Part shown: in pieces, positions 53,230 through 61,827 of the stretch | Position numbering within the stretch: the first letter of the stretch is position 1 | How the letters are laid out: each line of letters opens with the position of its first letter | Assembly: GCF_001586215.1 (NCBI RefSeq) | Contig: NZ_CP014634.1 | Location: 248,001 to 312,000, forward strand | Reading direction: 5' to 3' | Length of the DNA: 64,000 nt | Source: Corynebacterium simulans | Lineage (GTDB): Bacteria > Actinomycetota > Actinomycetes > Mycobacteriales > Mycobacteriaceae | Made by a program: the position numbers and the translations under genes | The notes under the pieces: generated by a model | Databases searched by the model: none | What the model saw: only the letters and a program-made list of their open reading frames with translations | What the model was told of the DNA's origin: nothing

Positions 53230-53461
53230 TTGGGCGTCCTTTACCTCGGTTTAGTGGTGTGACATTTTTAACAGAATCGAGTCATAAGCAGCGGTTTCCC
53301 ACCCCTTAATGGGTTAACCAGCGAAAGGTCGGTATGTGAAATGTTTTCGCAACACTAATGTTTCCTAATTAAACTCGGATAACTCCGTAGAAAATGTCTC
53401 TTTTTAGGGTAATTGAAACTAAATTGGACAGAGACAGTTTCTACGAGAATACCGAGGAAAA
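53230..53461. promoter_or_regulatory. Divergent control region between the mog-like gene and narK
   Basis: AT-rich 232-base gap. A CRP/GlxR-like half-pair TGTGA-N7-TCGCA lies at 53335-53351 (one base too long for the usual TGTGA-N6-TCACA). An inverted repeat GAAACT/AGTTTC (53415-53420, 53436-53441) lies close to narK, and GGTTAACC is at 53312-53319. No perfect promoter was found; oxygen or nitrate control is expected. Confidence 0.5.
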
Positions 53462-54787
53462 ATGACTGCACTTGATACGTCGGGCAAGACCATCCAAGGA
53501 TGGAACCCCGAAGAAAAAGACCACTGGGATTCCAAAGTTGCGTGGCGAACCTTGTGGGTTTCCACCTTCGTGCTGATCATCGGTTTTGCAACGTGGTACC
53601 TCGTTTCCGCAATTGCACCGATGCTCAACCAGATCGGCTTCGATCTCAGCAAGAGCCAGCTGTACTGGCTAACCTCTATTGCAGGCCTCGCATGCGGCTT
53701 ATTCCGCCTGCTGTTTATGTTCCTGCCGCCTATCATCGGCACCCGCAAGCTGGTATTCGTTTCCTCCCTGCTGTTCATCATCCCGATGCTCGGCTGGTTT
53801 TTCGCCGTGCAGGACACCTCCACCCCATACTGGTGGCTTTTAACCTTGGCTTTCCTCTCCGGTATCGGCGGCGGCGTCTTTTCTGGCTTTATGCCTTCCA
53901 CCGGCTACTTTTTCCCTAAGCGCATGTCCGGCACCGCCCTCGGCCTGCAGGCTGGCTTGGGCAACTTCGGTATTTCCTTCATTCAACTGGTTGCACCGTG
54001 GCTGATGGGCTTTACCCTCCTGGGAATCGGCTTCGTGGCACCGCAGCGCACAGATGATGGCGCAATCTTCGTGCACAACCCGGCCATCTTCTTGGTTCCA
54101 TGGGCAATAGTTGGTGCTGTTCTCGCATGGATGCTGCTCAAGGACGTTCCAGTCAAGGCAAACTTCCGCCAGCAGATCGATATCTTCGGCAACAAGAACA
54201 CGTGGATCTTGACCGTTGTCTACTTGATGACCTTCGGCGCTTTCTCCGGCTTCGCGGCTCAAATGGCGCTTCTTATCAACCAGACCTTCGGCGCCGATTC
54301 CCAGTTTGCTGGCCAGTTCGATGACCTGCCGCGCGGTGCTGCCTATGCCTTCCTCGGCCCGCTGATCGGCGCGCTGGTCCGCGCGCTGTGGGGCCCGCTG
54401 TGCGATAAGTTCGGCGGCGCTATCTGGACCTTCGTCGGTTGCGTAGGCATGACGGTGTTTACTGCCCTTTCTGCGCTTTTCTTAAACCCCTCCGACCCGA
54501 GCGAGTTCAAGGGCTTTTTGACCTGCATGCTCATCATGTTCTTCTTCACCGGCCTAGCCAATGCCGGCACCTTCAAGCAGATGCCAATGATTTTGCCGAA
54601 GCGTCAGGCAGGCGGCGTCATCGGTTGGACTGGTGCCATCGGCGCATTCGGCCCGTTCGTCGTAGGCGTGTTGCTTTCCATGATGCCGGCCGCCACGTTC
54701 TTCTGGGGCTGCGTTGTGTATTTCGCAATCACCTCTGTCCTCGTGTGGATCTACTACGCTCGTCCACGCGCACCTTTCCCCGGCTAA
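53462..54787 (+). CDS. narK: Nitrate/nitrite transporter NarK
   Basis: The 441-residue major-facilitator protein has about 12 membrane helices. It includes the nitrate-porter signature stretches GVFSGFMPSTGYFFPKRM and FTGLANAGTFKQMPMILPK. It most likely takes up nitrate and/or exchanges it for nitrite. A GAGG site sits four bases before the ATG. narG follows after 32 bases, so narKGHJI is one operon. Confidence 0.95.
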   Translation: MTALDTSGKTIQGWNPEEKDHWDSKVAWRTLWVSTFVLIIGFATWYLVSAIAPMLNQIGFDLSKSQLYWLTSIAGLACGLFRLLFMFLPPIIGTRKLVFVSSLLFIIPMLGWFFAVQDTSTPYWWLLTLAFLSGIGGGVFSGFMPSTGYFFPKRMSGTALGLQAGLGNFGISFIQLVAPWLMGFTLLGIGFVAPQRTDDGAIFVHNPAIFLVPWAIVGAVLAWMLLKDVPVKANFRQQIDIFGNKNTWILTVVYLMTFGAFSGFAAQMALLINQTFGADSQFAGQFDDLPRGAAYAFLGPLIGALVRALWGPLCDKFGGAIWTFVGCVGMTVFTALSALFLNPSDPSEFKGFLTCMLIMFFFTGLANAGTFKQMPMILPKRQAGGVIGWTGAIGAFGPFVVGVLLSMMPAATFFWGCVVYFAITSVLVWIYYARPRAPFPG

Positions 54788-54819
54788 ACCACGCCTTTCC
54801 AAAGGAGTAACCCACCCCC

Positions 54820-57800
54820 ATGACTGAAAATAAATCCGGCCCCAGCTCCCTTTTCAAGCTCGGCGCCTATCTGCGCAAAGGCGAAGCCAGCGACTCTGGC
54901 CAACAGCTGTTTTTGAAGGGCGGCAGACAGGCAGATGTCTTCTACCGCAACCGCTGGGCCTTCGACAAAATGGTTCGCTCCACACACGGCGTCAACTGCA
55001 CGGGTTCTTGCTCGTGGAAGGTCTACGTCAAAGATGGCGTCATCACCTGGGAATCCCAGGCCGTGGACTATCCCACCACCGGCAATGACATGCCGGAATA
55101 CGAGCCGCGCGGATGCCCTCGTGGTGCTTCTTTCTCCTGGTACACCTACTCGCCTACCCGCGTGCGCTATCCCTATGCGCGCGGCGTTCTGGTGGACATG
55201 TTCCGTGAGGAAAAAGCTAAAAACGGCGGCGACTCTGTCCTCGCATGGCGTGCCATCCAGGAAGATCCTGAAAAGCGCAAGGCTTATATCTCCCAGCGTG
55301 GCAAGGGCGGCCTGATTCGTATCAGCTATGAAGAGGCGATCGACATCGCTGCTGCGGCGCACGTTTACACCATTCGCAAGTACGGTCCGGACCGCATCTT
55401 CGGCTTTACAGTTATTCCTGCCATGTCGCAGGTCTCCTATGGCGCCGGCACCCGCTTCCTGCAGAGCATCGGCGGCGTCGCTCTGTCCTTCTATGACTGG
55501 TACGCCGACCTGCCGCCGGCATCCCCCCAGACCTTCGGCGATCAGACTGACGTACCGGAATCCGGTGACTGGTACAACTCTTCCTATCTCATGATGTGGG
55601 GCTCCAACATCCCGGTAACCCGTACCCCGGATGCACACTTCATGGTGGAGTCACGCTACAAAGGGACCAAGGTCGTCGTGGTTTCGCCGGACTTCGCCGA
55701 CAACACGAAGTTCGCCGACGAGTGGGCCCGCATCGAACCCGGCTCGGATGCCGCTTTGGCCTTTGCCATGGGGCATGTCATCTTGAAGAAGTTCCACGTT
55801 GAGCGCCAAGAACCGTACTTCTTGAACTACATGCGCAAGTACACGGACTCGCCTTTCTTGGTCACCTTGGACGAGCGCGAGGACGGCACCTATACCCCAG
55901 GCAAGTTCCTCACGGCTTCCCAGGTCTCCGATGCGGAGCTGAATTCCTCGCCAAACGCCACCCACCGTGGCCTCGTCATGGAAGAAGACGGCAAGGTAGT
56001 CGATCCGGGCGGCACCGTCGCTGACCGCTGGGACAACAACTCGGCGAAGTGGAACCTCTCCCTCGACAACGCCGATCCTGTCATGTCCATCGCAGAGACC
56101 GATTCCTTCGAGACCGCCGAGGTACTCTTCCCGCGCTTCGACCTGGATGCGGACCCAGCCGACATCGGCACCGAGAAGCCTGTCGGCACGGGCATCGTGC
56201 ACCGCGGTGTGCCGGTTCGTCGCGTCGACGGCAAGCTCGTGACCACGGTCTTCGACGTCATGCTCGCACACTACGGCGTCAACCGCGAAGAACTTAACTT
56301 GCCAGGTTCCTGGCCGAAGGACTTCTACGATGCCTCCGAAGTGGGCACGCCAGCCTGGCAGGAAGGCCTCACCGGCGTGCCTGCCGATACCGCCATCCGC
56401 ATCGGCCGTGAGTTTGCGCAGAACGCGGCAGATTCCAAGGGACGCTCCCAGATCATCATGGGTGCCGGCGTCAACCACTACTTCCACGCAGATACCATCT
56501 ACCGCACCTTCTTGGCGCTGACCTCGATGTGCGGCACCCAGGGTGTCAACGGTGGCGGCTGGGCTCACTACGTGGGCCAGGAGAAGCTGCGCCCTGTCAA
56601 CGGGTGGACCCAGTGGGCCATGGCCACCGACTGGCAGCGTCCTCCGCGCCACATGATTTCGACAGGCTTCTACTACTTCGCCACCGAGCAATACCGCTAC
56701 GACAACTCCCGCGCCTCCCATCTGGGATCGCCCCTGGCCAACCACGGTGCCATCGGTGACAAGATGGTCTCCGACACCATGGCTGAGGCTATGCGTCGCG
56801 GCTGGATGCCGGCTTACCCGCAGTTCAACCGCAACAACCTATTGCTTGCGGCAGAGGCAAAGGAAAAAGGCGTCGACATCAATGACTACGTTGTAAGCCA
56901 ACTCAAAGATGGCGACCTCGAGTTCTCCTACGACAACCCTTCGGCAGAAGAAAACTGGCCGCGCATTCTTTTGAACTGGCGTACCAACCTGCTGGGCTCT
57001 TCTGCAAAGGGCACCGAGTTCTTCTTGCGTCACTTGCTCGGAATCGACTCCGATGCCACGGCCGAAGAGCTCGCTGCCGAGGATCGTCCACGCACCATCA
57101 AGTGGGTTGATGAAGCTCCTGAGGGCAAGCTCGACCTCATGATGACCACAGACTTCCGCAATACGTCGACGACCTTGGTCTCTGACATCGTGCTGCCGGC
57201 AGCTACCTGGTACGAAAAGCACGATATGTCCTCGACGGATATGCACCCATACCTGCACTCCTTCAACGCGGCCATCAACCCGCCGTGGGAGGCGCGCACC
57301 GACTTCGAGGTCTTCCGCGACCTCGCGGCTTCGCTTTCTGCCAAGTCCGCAAAGTGGCTCGGCGTGCAAACTGACATCGTCACGCAACCGAGCCACCACG
57401 ACTCCCCCGATGAGTTGGGCATGCCAAACGGCATTGTGCCCGACGTCGAAAAGCTCGGCTTGGTGCCAGGGGTTACCATGCCGAAGCTGCATGTGGTGGA
57501 GCGTGACTACACCAAGATCTATGAGAAGTGGACCCACTTGGGCCCGCTGCCGGCCAAGGCCGGGACTGCGGTGCATGGCACCAAGTTCAACGTGGAAAAG
57601 CAGGTCAAAGAGCTTGAGCTCATCTGTGGAACCTCGAAGACCTCGATGGGTGAGCTCATTGACTTGAGCAAAGACACAAAGGTCATCGACGCCATCTTGC
57701 ACCTGTCCGGTGTATCCAACGGCGAGCTGGCAAAGCAAGGCTTCGAGTATCTGTCTTCGCGCACCGGCCGTGACATGACACCGCTTGCGACCTCCGATGA

Positions 57801-58548
57801 AGACGTGCGCATCAGCTGGGATTCCATCAAGGAGCGCCCGACCGAGGTCATCACCTCGCCGGAATGGACGGCTGACAAGCGCAATAAGCGCCGCTACACG
57901 GCGTTTAGTATCAACGTCGAGTTCGACAAGCCATGGCACACGCTGACCGGCCGCATGCACTACTACATCGACCACGATTGGTTCATGGACTACGGCGAGG
58001 CGCTGCCTATCTTCCGCCCACCGCTTGATCATCTGCATATGCACGGCGAATTCGCGCCGGGCCAGACCTTGCAAAATGAGCGCGGCGAGGTCGAGGTCAC
58101 ACTGCGTTATCTCACCACCCACAACAAGTGGTCGATTCACTCGCAGTACTTCGACAACCTGCACGTGCTGTCTATTTCCCGCGGCGGCCAGGTGGTCTGG
58201 ATGTCGGACAAGGACGCCGCAAAGATCGGCGTGAAGGACAACGAGTGGGTTGAGGTCTACAACCGCAACGGCATCGTGTCCGCCCGCGCCATCGTCTCCC
58301 ACCGCATCCCGGAGGGCACGATGATCTGCAACCACGCCCAGGAACGCACCGTTGGTACCCCAATCAACGAGTTCACCGGCCGCCGCGGCGGCACGCACAA
58401 CTCGCTGACCCGTATCTCCATCAAGCCGGTCCATATTGCCGGCGGCTACGGCCAGCTGACCTATCACTTCAACTACATCGGCCCAACCGGCAACAACCGC
58501 GACGAAGTCACCCGCGTGCGCCGTCGCTCCCAGGAGGTTTCTTACTAA
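54820..58548 (+). CDS. narG: Respiratory nitrate reductase alpha subunit NarG
   Basis: The 1242-residue subunit holds the Mo-bisMGD site where nitrate is reduced. The FS0 ligands are visible: His56, Cys60, Cys64 (HGVNCTGSC) and Cys99 (RGCPRG). The Mo ligand Asp250 lies in PESGDWYNSSY, followed by MMWGSNIPVTRTPDAHF. Length fits membrane-bound, cytoplasm-facing NarG; no twin-Arg signal is present. Cofactor genes lie just upstream. The stop overlaps the narH start. Confidence 0.97.
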   Translation: MTENKSGPSSLFKLGAYLRKGEASDSGQQLFLKGGRQADVFYRNRWAFDKMVRSTHGVNCTGSCSWKVYVKDGVITWESQAVDYPTTGNDMPEYEPRGCPRGASFSWYTYSPTRVRYPYARGVLVDMFREEKAKNGGDSVLAWRAIQEDPEKRKAYISQRGKGGLIRISYEEAIDIAAAAHVYTIRKYGPDRIFGFTVIPAMSQVSYGAGTRFLQSIGGVALSFYDWYADLPPASPQTFGDQTDVPESGDWYNSSYLMMWGSNIPVTRTPDAHFMVESRYKGTKVVVVSPDFADNTKFADEWARIEPGSDAALAFAMGHVILKKFHVERQEPYFLNYMRKYTDSPFLVTLDEREDGTYTPGKFLTASQVSDAELNSSPNATHRGLVMEEDGKVVDPGGTVADRWDNNSAKWNLSLDNADPVMSIAETDSFETAEVLFPRFDLDADPADIGTEKPVGTGIVHRGVPVRRVDGKLVTTVFDVMLAHYGVNREELNLPGSWPKDFYDASEVGTPAWQEGLTGVPADTAIRIGREFAQNAADSKGRSQIIMGAGVNHYFHADTIYRTFLALTSMCGTQGVNGGGWAHYVGQEKLRPVNGWTQWAMATDWQRPPRHMISTGFYYFATEQYRYDNSRASHLGSPLANHGAIGDKMVSDTMAEAMRRGWMPAYPQFNRNNLLLAAEAKEKGVDINDYVVSQLKDGDLEFSYDNPSAEENWPRILLNWRTNLLGSSAKGTEFFLRHLLGIDSDATAEELAAEDRPRTIKWVDEAPEGKLDLMMTTDFRNTSTTLVSDIVLPAATWYEKHDMSSTDMHPYLHSFNAAINPPWEARTDFEVFRDLAASLSAKSAKWLGVQTDIVTQPSHHDSPDELGMPNGIVPDVEKLGLVPGVTMPKLHVVERDYTKIYEKWTHLGPLPAKAGTAVHGTKFNVEKQVKELELICGTSKTSMGELIDLSKDTKVIDAILHLSGVSNGELAKQGFEYLSSRTGRDMTPLATSDEDVRISWDSIKERPTEVITSPEWTADKRNKRRYTAFSINVEFDKPWHTLTGRMHYYIDHDWFMDYGEALPIFRPPLDHLHMHGEFAPGQTLQNERGEVEVTLRYLTTHNKWSIHSQYFDNLHVLSISRGGQVVWMSDKDAAKIGVKDNEWVEVYNRNGIVSARAIVSHRIPEGTMICNHAQERTVGTPINEFTGRRGGTHNSLTRISIKPVHIAGGYGQLTYHFNYIGPTGNNRDEVTRVRRRSQEVSY

Positions 58549-60143
58549 TGAAAGTCATGGCCCAAATCTCCATGATCATGAACCTGGACAAGTGCATCGG
58601 CTGCCACACCTGTTCGGTCACGTGTAAGCAGGCATGGACCAACCGCGAAGGCACCGAGTACATCTGGTTCAATAACGTCGAAACCCGTCCCGGCGTGGGC
58701 TACCCGCGCACCTGGGAGGACCAGGAAAAGTGGAAGGGCGGCTGGGAGCTTACCGGCTCTGGCAAGCTAAAGCCCAAGGCCGGTGGACGCTTGAAGAAGC
58801 TGGCTACCCTGTTCCATAACCCGAACCTGCCGACGATCCAGGACTACTACGAGCCGTGGAGCTACCAATACGAGGATCTGATGGGTGCCAAGGCTGGTCA
58901 GAAGACCCAGCCCACCGCAAAGCCGGTCTCTCAAATCGATGGCCGCGAAATAAACAAGATTGAGTGGTCTTCCAACTGGGATGACAACCTGGGTGGTTCT
59001 ATTGAAACCATGGACCAGGACCCTACCCTGCACCAGATGAATCTGCAGGTAAAGAAGGAGATCGAGGACTCCTTCATGTTCTACCTGCCACGCATCTGCG
59101 AGCACTGCATGAACCCCACCTGCGTGTCTTCGTGCCCTTCCGGCGCGATGTACAAGCGCGCTGAAGACGGCATCGTGCTCGTGGATCAGGACCAGTGCCG
59201 CGGCTGGCGCATGTGTGTCTCGGGCTGCCCTTATAAGAAGGTTTACTTCAACCACAAGACCGGCAAGGCCGAGAAATGTACGCTCTGCTACCCGCGCCTT
59301 GAGGTAGGCCAGCCCACGGTTTGCTCTGAAACCTGCGTGGGCCGCCTGCGCTACTTGGGCGTCATCTTCTACGATGCCGATCGCGTGGCCGAGGCCGCCG
59401 CGACGCCGAATGAGCAGGACCTCTTTGAAGCGCAAAAGTCCATCATGCTGGACCCACACGACCCTGCTGTCGTAGCTGCCGCACAGAAAGAAGGCATCCC
59501 GCACTCCTGGATCGATGCCGCGCAGAACTCGCCAATCTACGACCTCATCTTCAAGTACAACGTCGCGCTTCCGCTGCACCCGGAGTACCGCACGCTGCCG
59601 ATGGTCTGGTACATCCCGCCGCTTTCGCCCATCGTGGACCAGGTAAGCGCCACCGGCAATGACGGCGAGGACCACAAGATCCTCTTCTCCGCACTGTCTA
59701 ACATGCGTATTCCGCTGGAGTACCTCGCAGGTCTTTTCACCGCAGGCGATACCGTGCCAGTGGAAAAGTCGCTGCGCCGCCTAGTCGCTATGCGCTCCTA
59801 CATGCGCGATATCAACTTGGGCAACGAGCCACAGGAGGAGATTGCACAGGCCGTCGGCATGACCGGAGAGGACATGGTGGCAATGTACCGCCTGCTTTCC
59901 ATCGCCAAGTACGACGACCGCTACGTCATCCCGACTGCCTCCCCGGAGACCCCGCGTGGCATCGCTTCGCTGGATCCTTTCGGCGACGTTGACCCGGCAC
60001 GCGCTTCCGAGGACGTCTTCCATGACTTGGGCATGGGCGCGCCGGAAGCCTGCACGCACGGCGCGGCAGCAGGTTCCGGCACGGTTTCCCTACTGTCGTG
60101 GACTGGTGACCGCCCCGATTCGATGTTCCCAAACCGGGACTAG
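58548..60143 (+). CDS. narH: Respiratory nitrate reductase beta subunit NarH
   Basis: The 531-residue electron-transfer subunit carries four Fe-S clusters. Cys16, Cys19, Cys22 and Cys26 (CIGCHTCSVTC) are visible, as are CEHCMNPTCVSSCPSG and the modified set CRGWRMCVSGCP, where Trp replaces a Cys, as in the [3Fe-4S] site of NarH. It passes electrons from NarI to NarG. It overlaps narG by one base. Confidence 0.97.
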   Translation: MKVMAQISMIMNLDKCIGCHTCSVTCKQAWTNREGTEYIWFNNVETRPGVGYPRTWEDQEKWKGGWELTGSGKLKPKAGGRLKKLATLFHNPNLPTIQDYYEPWSYQYEDLMGAKAGQKTQPTAKPVSQIDGREINKIEWSSNWDDNLGGSIETMDQDPTLHQMNLQVKKEIEDSFMFYLPRICEHCMNPTCVSSCPSGAMYKRAEDGIVLVDQDQCRGWRMCVSGCPYKKVYFNHKTGKAEKCTLCYPRLEVGQPTVCSETCVGRLRYLGVIFYDADRVAEAAATPNEQDLFEAQKSIMLDPHDPAVVAAAQKEGIPHSWIDAAQNSPIYDLIFKYNVALPLHPEYRTLPMVWYIPPLSPIVDQVSATGNDGEDHKILFSALSNMRIPLEYLAGLFTAGDTVPVEKSLRRLVAMRSYMRDINLGNEPQEEIAQAVGMTGEDMVAMYRLLSIAKYDDRYVIPTASPETPRGIASLDPFGDVDPARASEDVFHDLGMGAPEACTHGAAAGSGTVSLLSWTGDRPDSMFPNRD

Positions 60144-60158
60144 GGGGTAAGGCTGAAG

Positions 60159-60977
60159 ATGAATATCTTTGAAAAGCTTGCCACCCGTGCGGCTCAACCT
60201 CCGCAAGATGACGCCGTGGCAGGATACGGCACCGTCAGCGGTGTGCCTGCCGGCATCGGCTCTTTGGGCGGAGCTGCCGATGTCAAGCGCACGGCACGTA
60301 CACACACCGGCCAGGTCCCCACTGACTTCGTGACACCGGTGGCGGTCGATGAGACCCAGCGGCGCATCGTCGCCATGGCAGCCAGTGTCTTGCTGCGCTA
60401 CCCGGAGGAGGATTTCCTCTCCCATTTGGACGTGGTCCAGGACCAGCTCGACCAGCTACCAATGGCGCTGGCAACGGACTTCATGGGCTTTATCGACGCC
60501 GCCCGTACCGCGGGGCTGCGCGCGCTGCAGGAGCACTACGTTGAGACCTTCGATCAGCGCCGCCGCTGCTCGCTGTTTTTGTCCTACTACGCCGTCGGCG
60601 ATACCCGGCAGCGCGGAATGGCCATCTTGTCCTTCTCCCAGCAGCTTGAGTCCTTTGGTTTCCAGCTGGCAGAAAATGAATTGCCGGACCACCTCTGCGT
60701 GGTTCTGGAAGCGCTAGGACTCGCCGAGGGCGAAGACCATGCGCGCGCCGTTGAGATGCTGGCGAGCTATCGCGAGGGCATAGAGGTGCTGCGTGCTGCG
60801 CTTTCACAACAGGATTCGCCTTATGTGCGTCTTATCGTCGCCGTGTGCAAGGCGCTGCCGAAGGTAGATGCCGAAACCGCGCAGAAATACGTCGATCTCA
60901 TTCGTACCGGCCCTCCAGCTGAAATGGTGGGCATTGCCGATCTTCCTTTCCCCACTGCCCAACCTGATCTCGTTTAA
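60159..60977 (+). CDS. narJ: Nitrate reductase chaperone NarJ
   Basis: The 272-residue TorD/NarJ-family chaperone helps Mo cofactor insertion into NarG and is not part of the final enzyme. It has RIVAMAASVLLRYPEEDF, HYVETFDQRRRCSLFLSYY and ELPDHLCVVLE. The first ~60 residues are not conserved chaperone sequence and are longer than in E. coli. It lies 15 bases after narH. Confidence 0.94.
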   Translation: MNIFEKLATRAAQPPQDDAVAGYGTVSGVPAGIGSLGGAADVKRTARTHTGQVPTDFVTPVAVDETQRRIVAMAASVLLRYPEEDFLSHLDVVQDQLDQLPMALATDFMGFIDAARTAGLRALQEHYVETFDQRRRCSLFLSYYAVGDTRQRGMAILSFSQQLESFGFQLAENELPDHLCVVLEALGLAEGEDHARAVEMLASYREGIEVLRAALSQQDSPYVRLIVAVCKALPKVDAETAQKYVDLIRTGPPAEMVGIADLPFPTAQPDLV

Positions 60978-60986
60978 GGAGCACTC

Positions 60987-61769
60987 ATGGATTATTTCAA
61001 CAACTTTTTCTGGGGTGCCTTCCCGTGGCTGGCCATCGCCGCGTTTTTCGTCGGCATCTTCTGGCGCTGGCGCACCGACCAATTCGGTTGGACCACGCAC
61101 TCTTCCCAGATCTATGAATCGAAGCTGCTACGCCTTTCCTCCCCGCTGTTCCACTGGGGCATGGTCTTCGTGGTCATCGGCCACCTGATGGGCTTGGCTT
61201 TCCCAAAGTCGTGGACGCGTGCAGTAGGCATCAGTGACCACGCTTATCACCTGTTAGCGACGATCCCTGGCTCCATCGCGGCGGTCGCCGTGGTTCTTGG
61301 CTTCGTGGGTCTGCTTTACCGCCGCATCGTTAATCGCTCAGTGTTTCTGTCCACCTCGAGCTCGGACAAGGTCATGTACTTCTTCCTGGCGCTAGCGCTG
61401 CTGTCTGGCACCATCGCGACGTTTAGCACCCAGGTCTTCGGCGGGCCACATGGCTATGACTACCGCGAGACCATCTCGCCGTGGCTGCGCCAGCTGCTGA
61501 TCTTCAACATCCACCCGGAGTGGATGGCTGATGTTCCCTGGCAGTTCAAGGTCCACGTTTTGTGTGGATTTACCATCATCGCCGTCTGGCCTTTTACTCG
61601 CCTGGTCCACGCTTTCTCGGCGCCGGTGGGCTACGTCACCCGTCCGTACGTGGTCTACCGTTCCCGCGACCAGCGCGCCACGGATATGCGCTCACACACT
61701 GCGTGGGAGCCGGTGCGTTCCCACCGCGCGCAGCTCGACGCCAACGAGACTCCTGCCCACGGAGCCTAA
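60987..61769 (+). CDS. narI: Respiratory nitrate reductase gamma subunit NarI
   Basis: The 260-residue cytochrome b anchors NarGH and oxidises menaquinol. It has five membrane helices and the haem-His candidates in FHWGMVFVVIGHLMG and VHVLCGFTIIAVWPFTRLVH. Length and topology are normal. It lies 9 bases after narJ and is followed by a terminator. Confidence 0.95.
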   Translation: MDYFNNFFWGAFPWLAIAAFFVGIFWRWRTDQFGWTTHSSQIYESKLLRLSSPLFHWGMVFVVIGHLMGLAFPKSWTRAVGISDHAYHLLATIPGSIAAVAVVLGFVGLLYRRIVNRSVFLSTSSSDKVMYFFLALALLSGTIATFSTQVFGGPHGYDYRETISPWLRQLLIFNIHPEWMADVPWQFKVHVLCGFTIIAVWPFTRLVHAFSAPVGYVTRPYVVYRSRDQRATDMRSHTAWEPVRSHRAQLDANETPAHGA

Positions 61770-61785
61770 TCACTAGATCGATTAG

Positions 61786-61818
61786 AGGAGCGAGGAAGAT
61801 TTCTTCCTCGCTCCTTTT
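61786..61818 (+). terminator. Terminator between narI and nirK
   Basis: A long inverted repeat (arms 61786-61799 and 61802-61815) followed by a T-run on the + strand, 16 bases after the narI stop. It ends the nar operon and, being between converging genes, may also serve nirK (stop at 61828). Confidence 0.88.
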
Positions 61819-61827
61819 GTCTAAGCT

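Noticed and set aside
53335..53351. A firm GlxR site
   Set aside because: The spacer is seven bases, not six, and the right half is TCGCA; kept only as a weak candidate in the control region.
56839..58467. 542-codon open frame opposite narG
   Set aside because: It lies wholly inside narG on the other strand and shows no motif.
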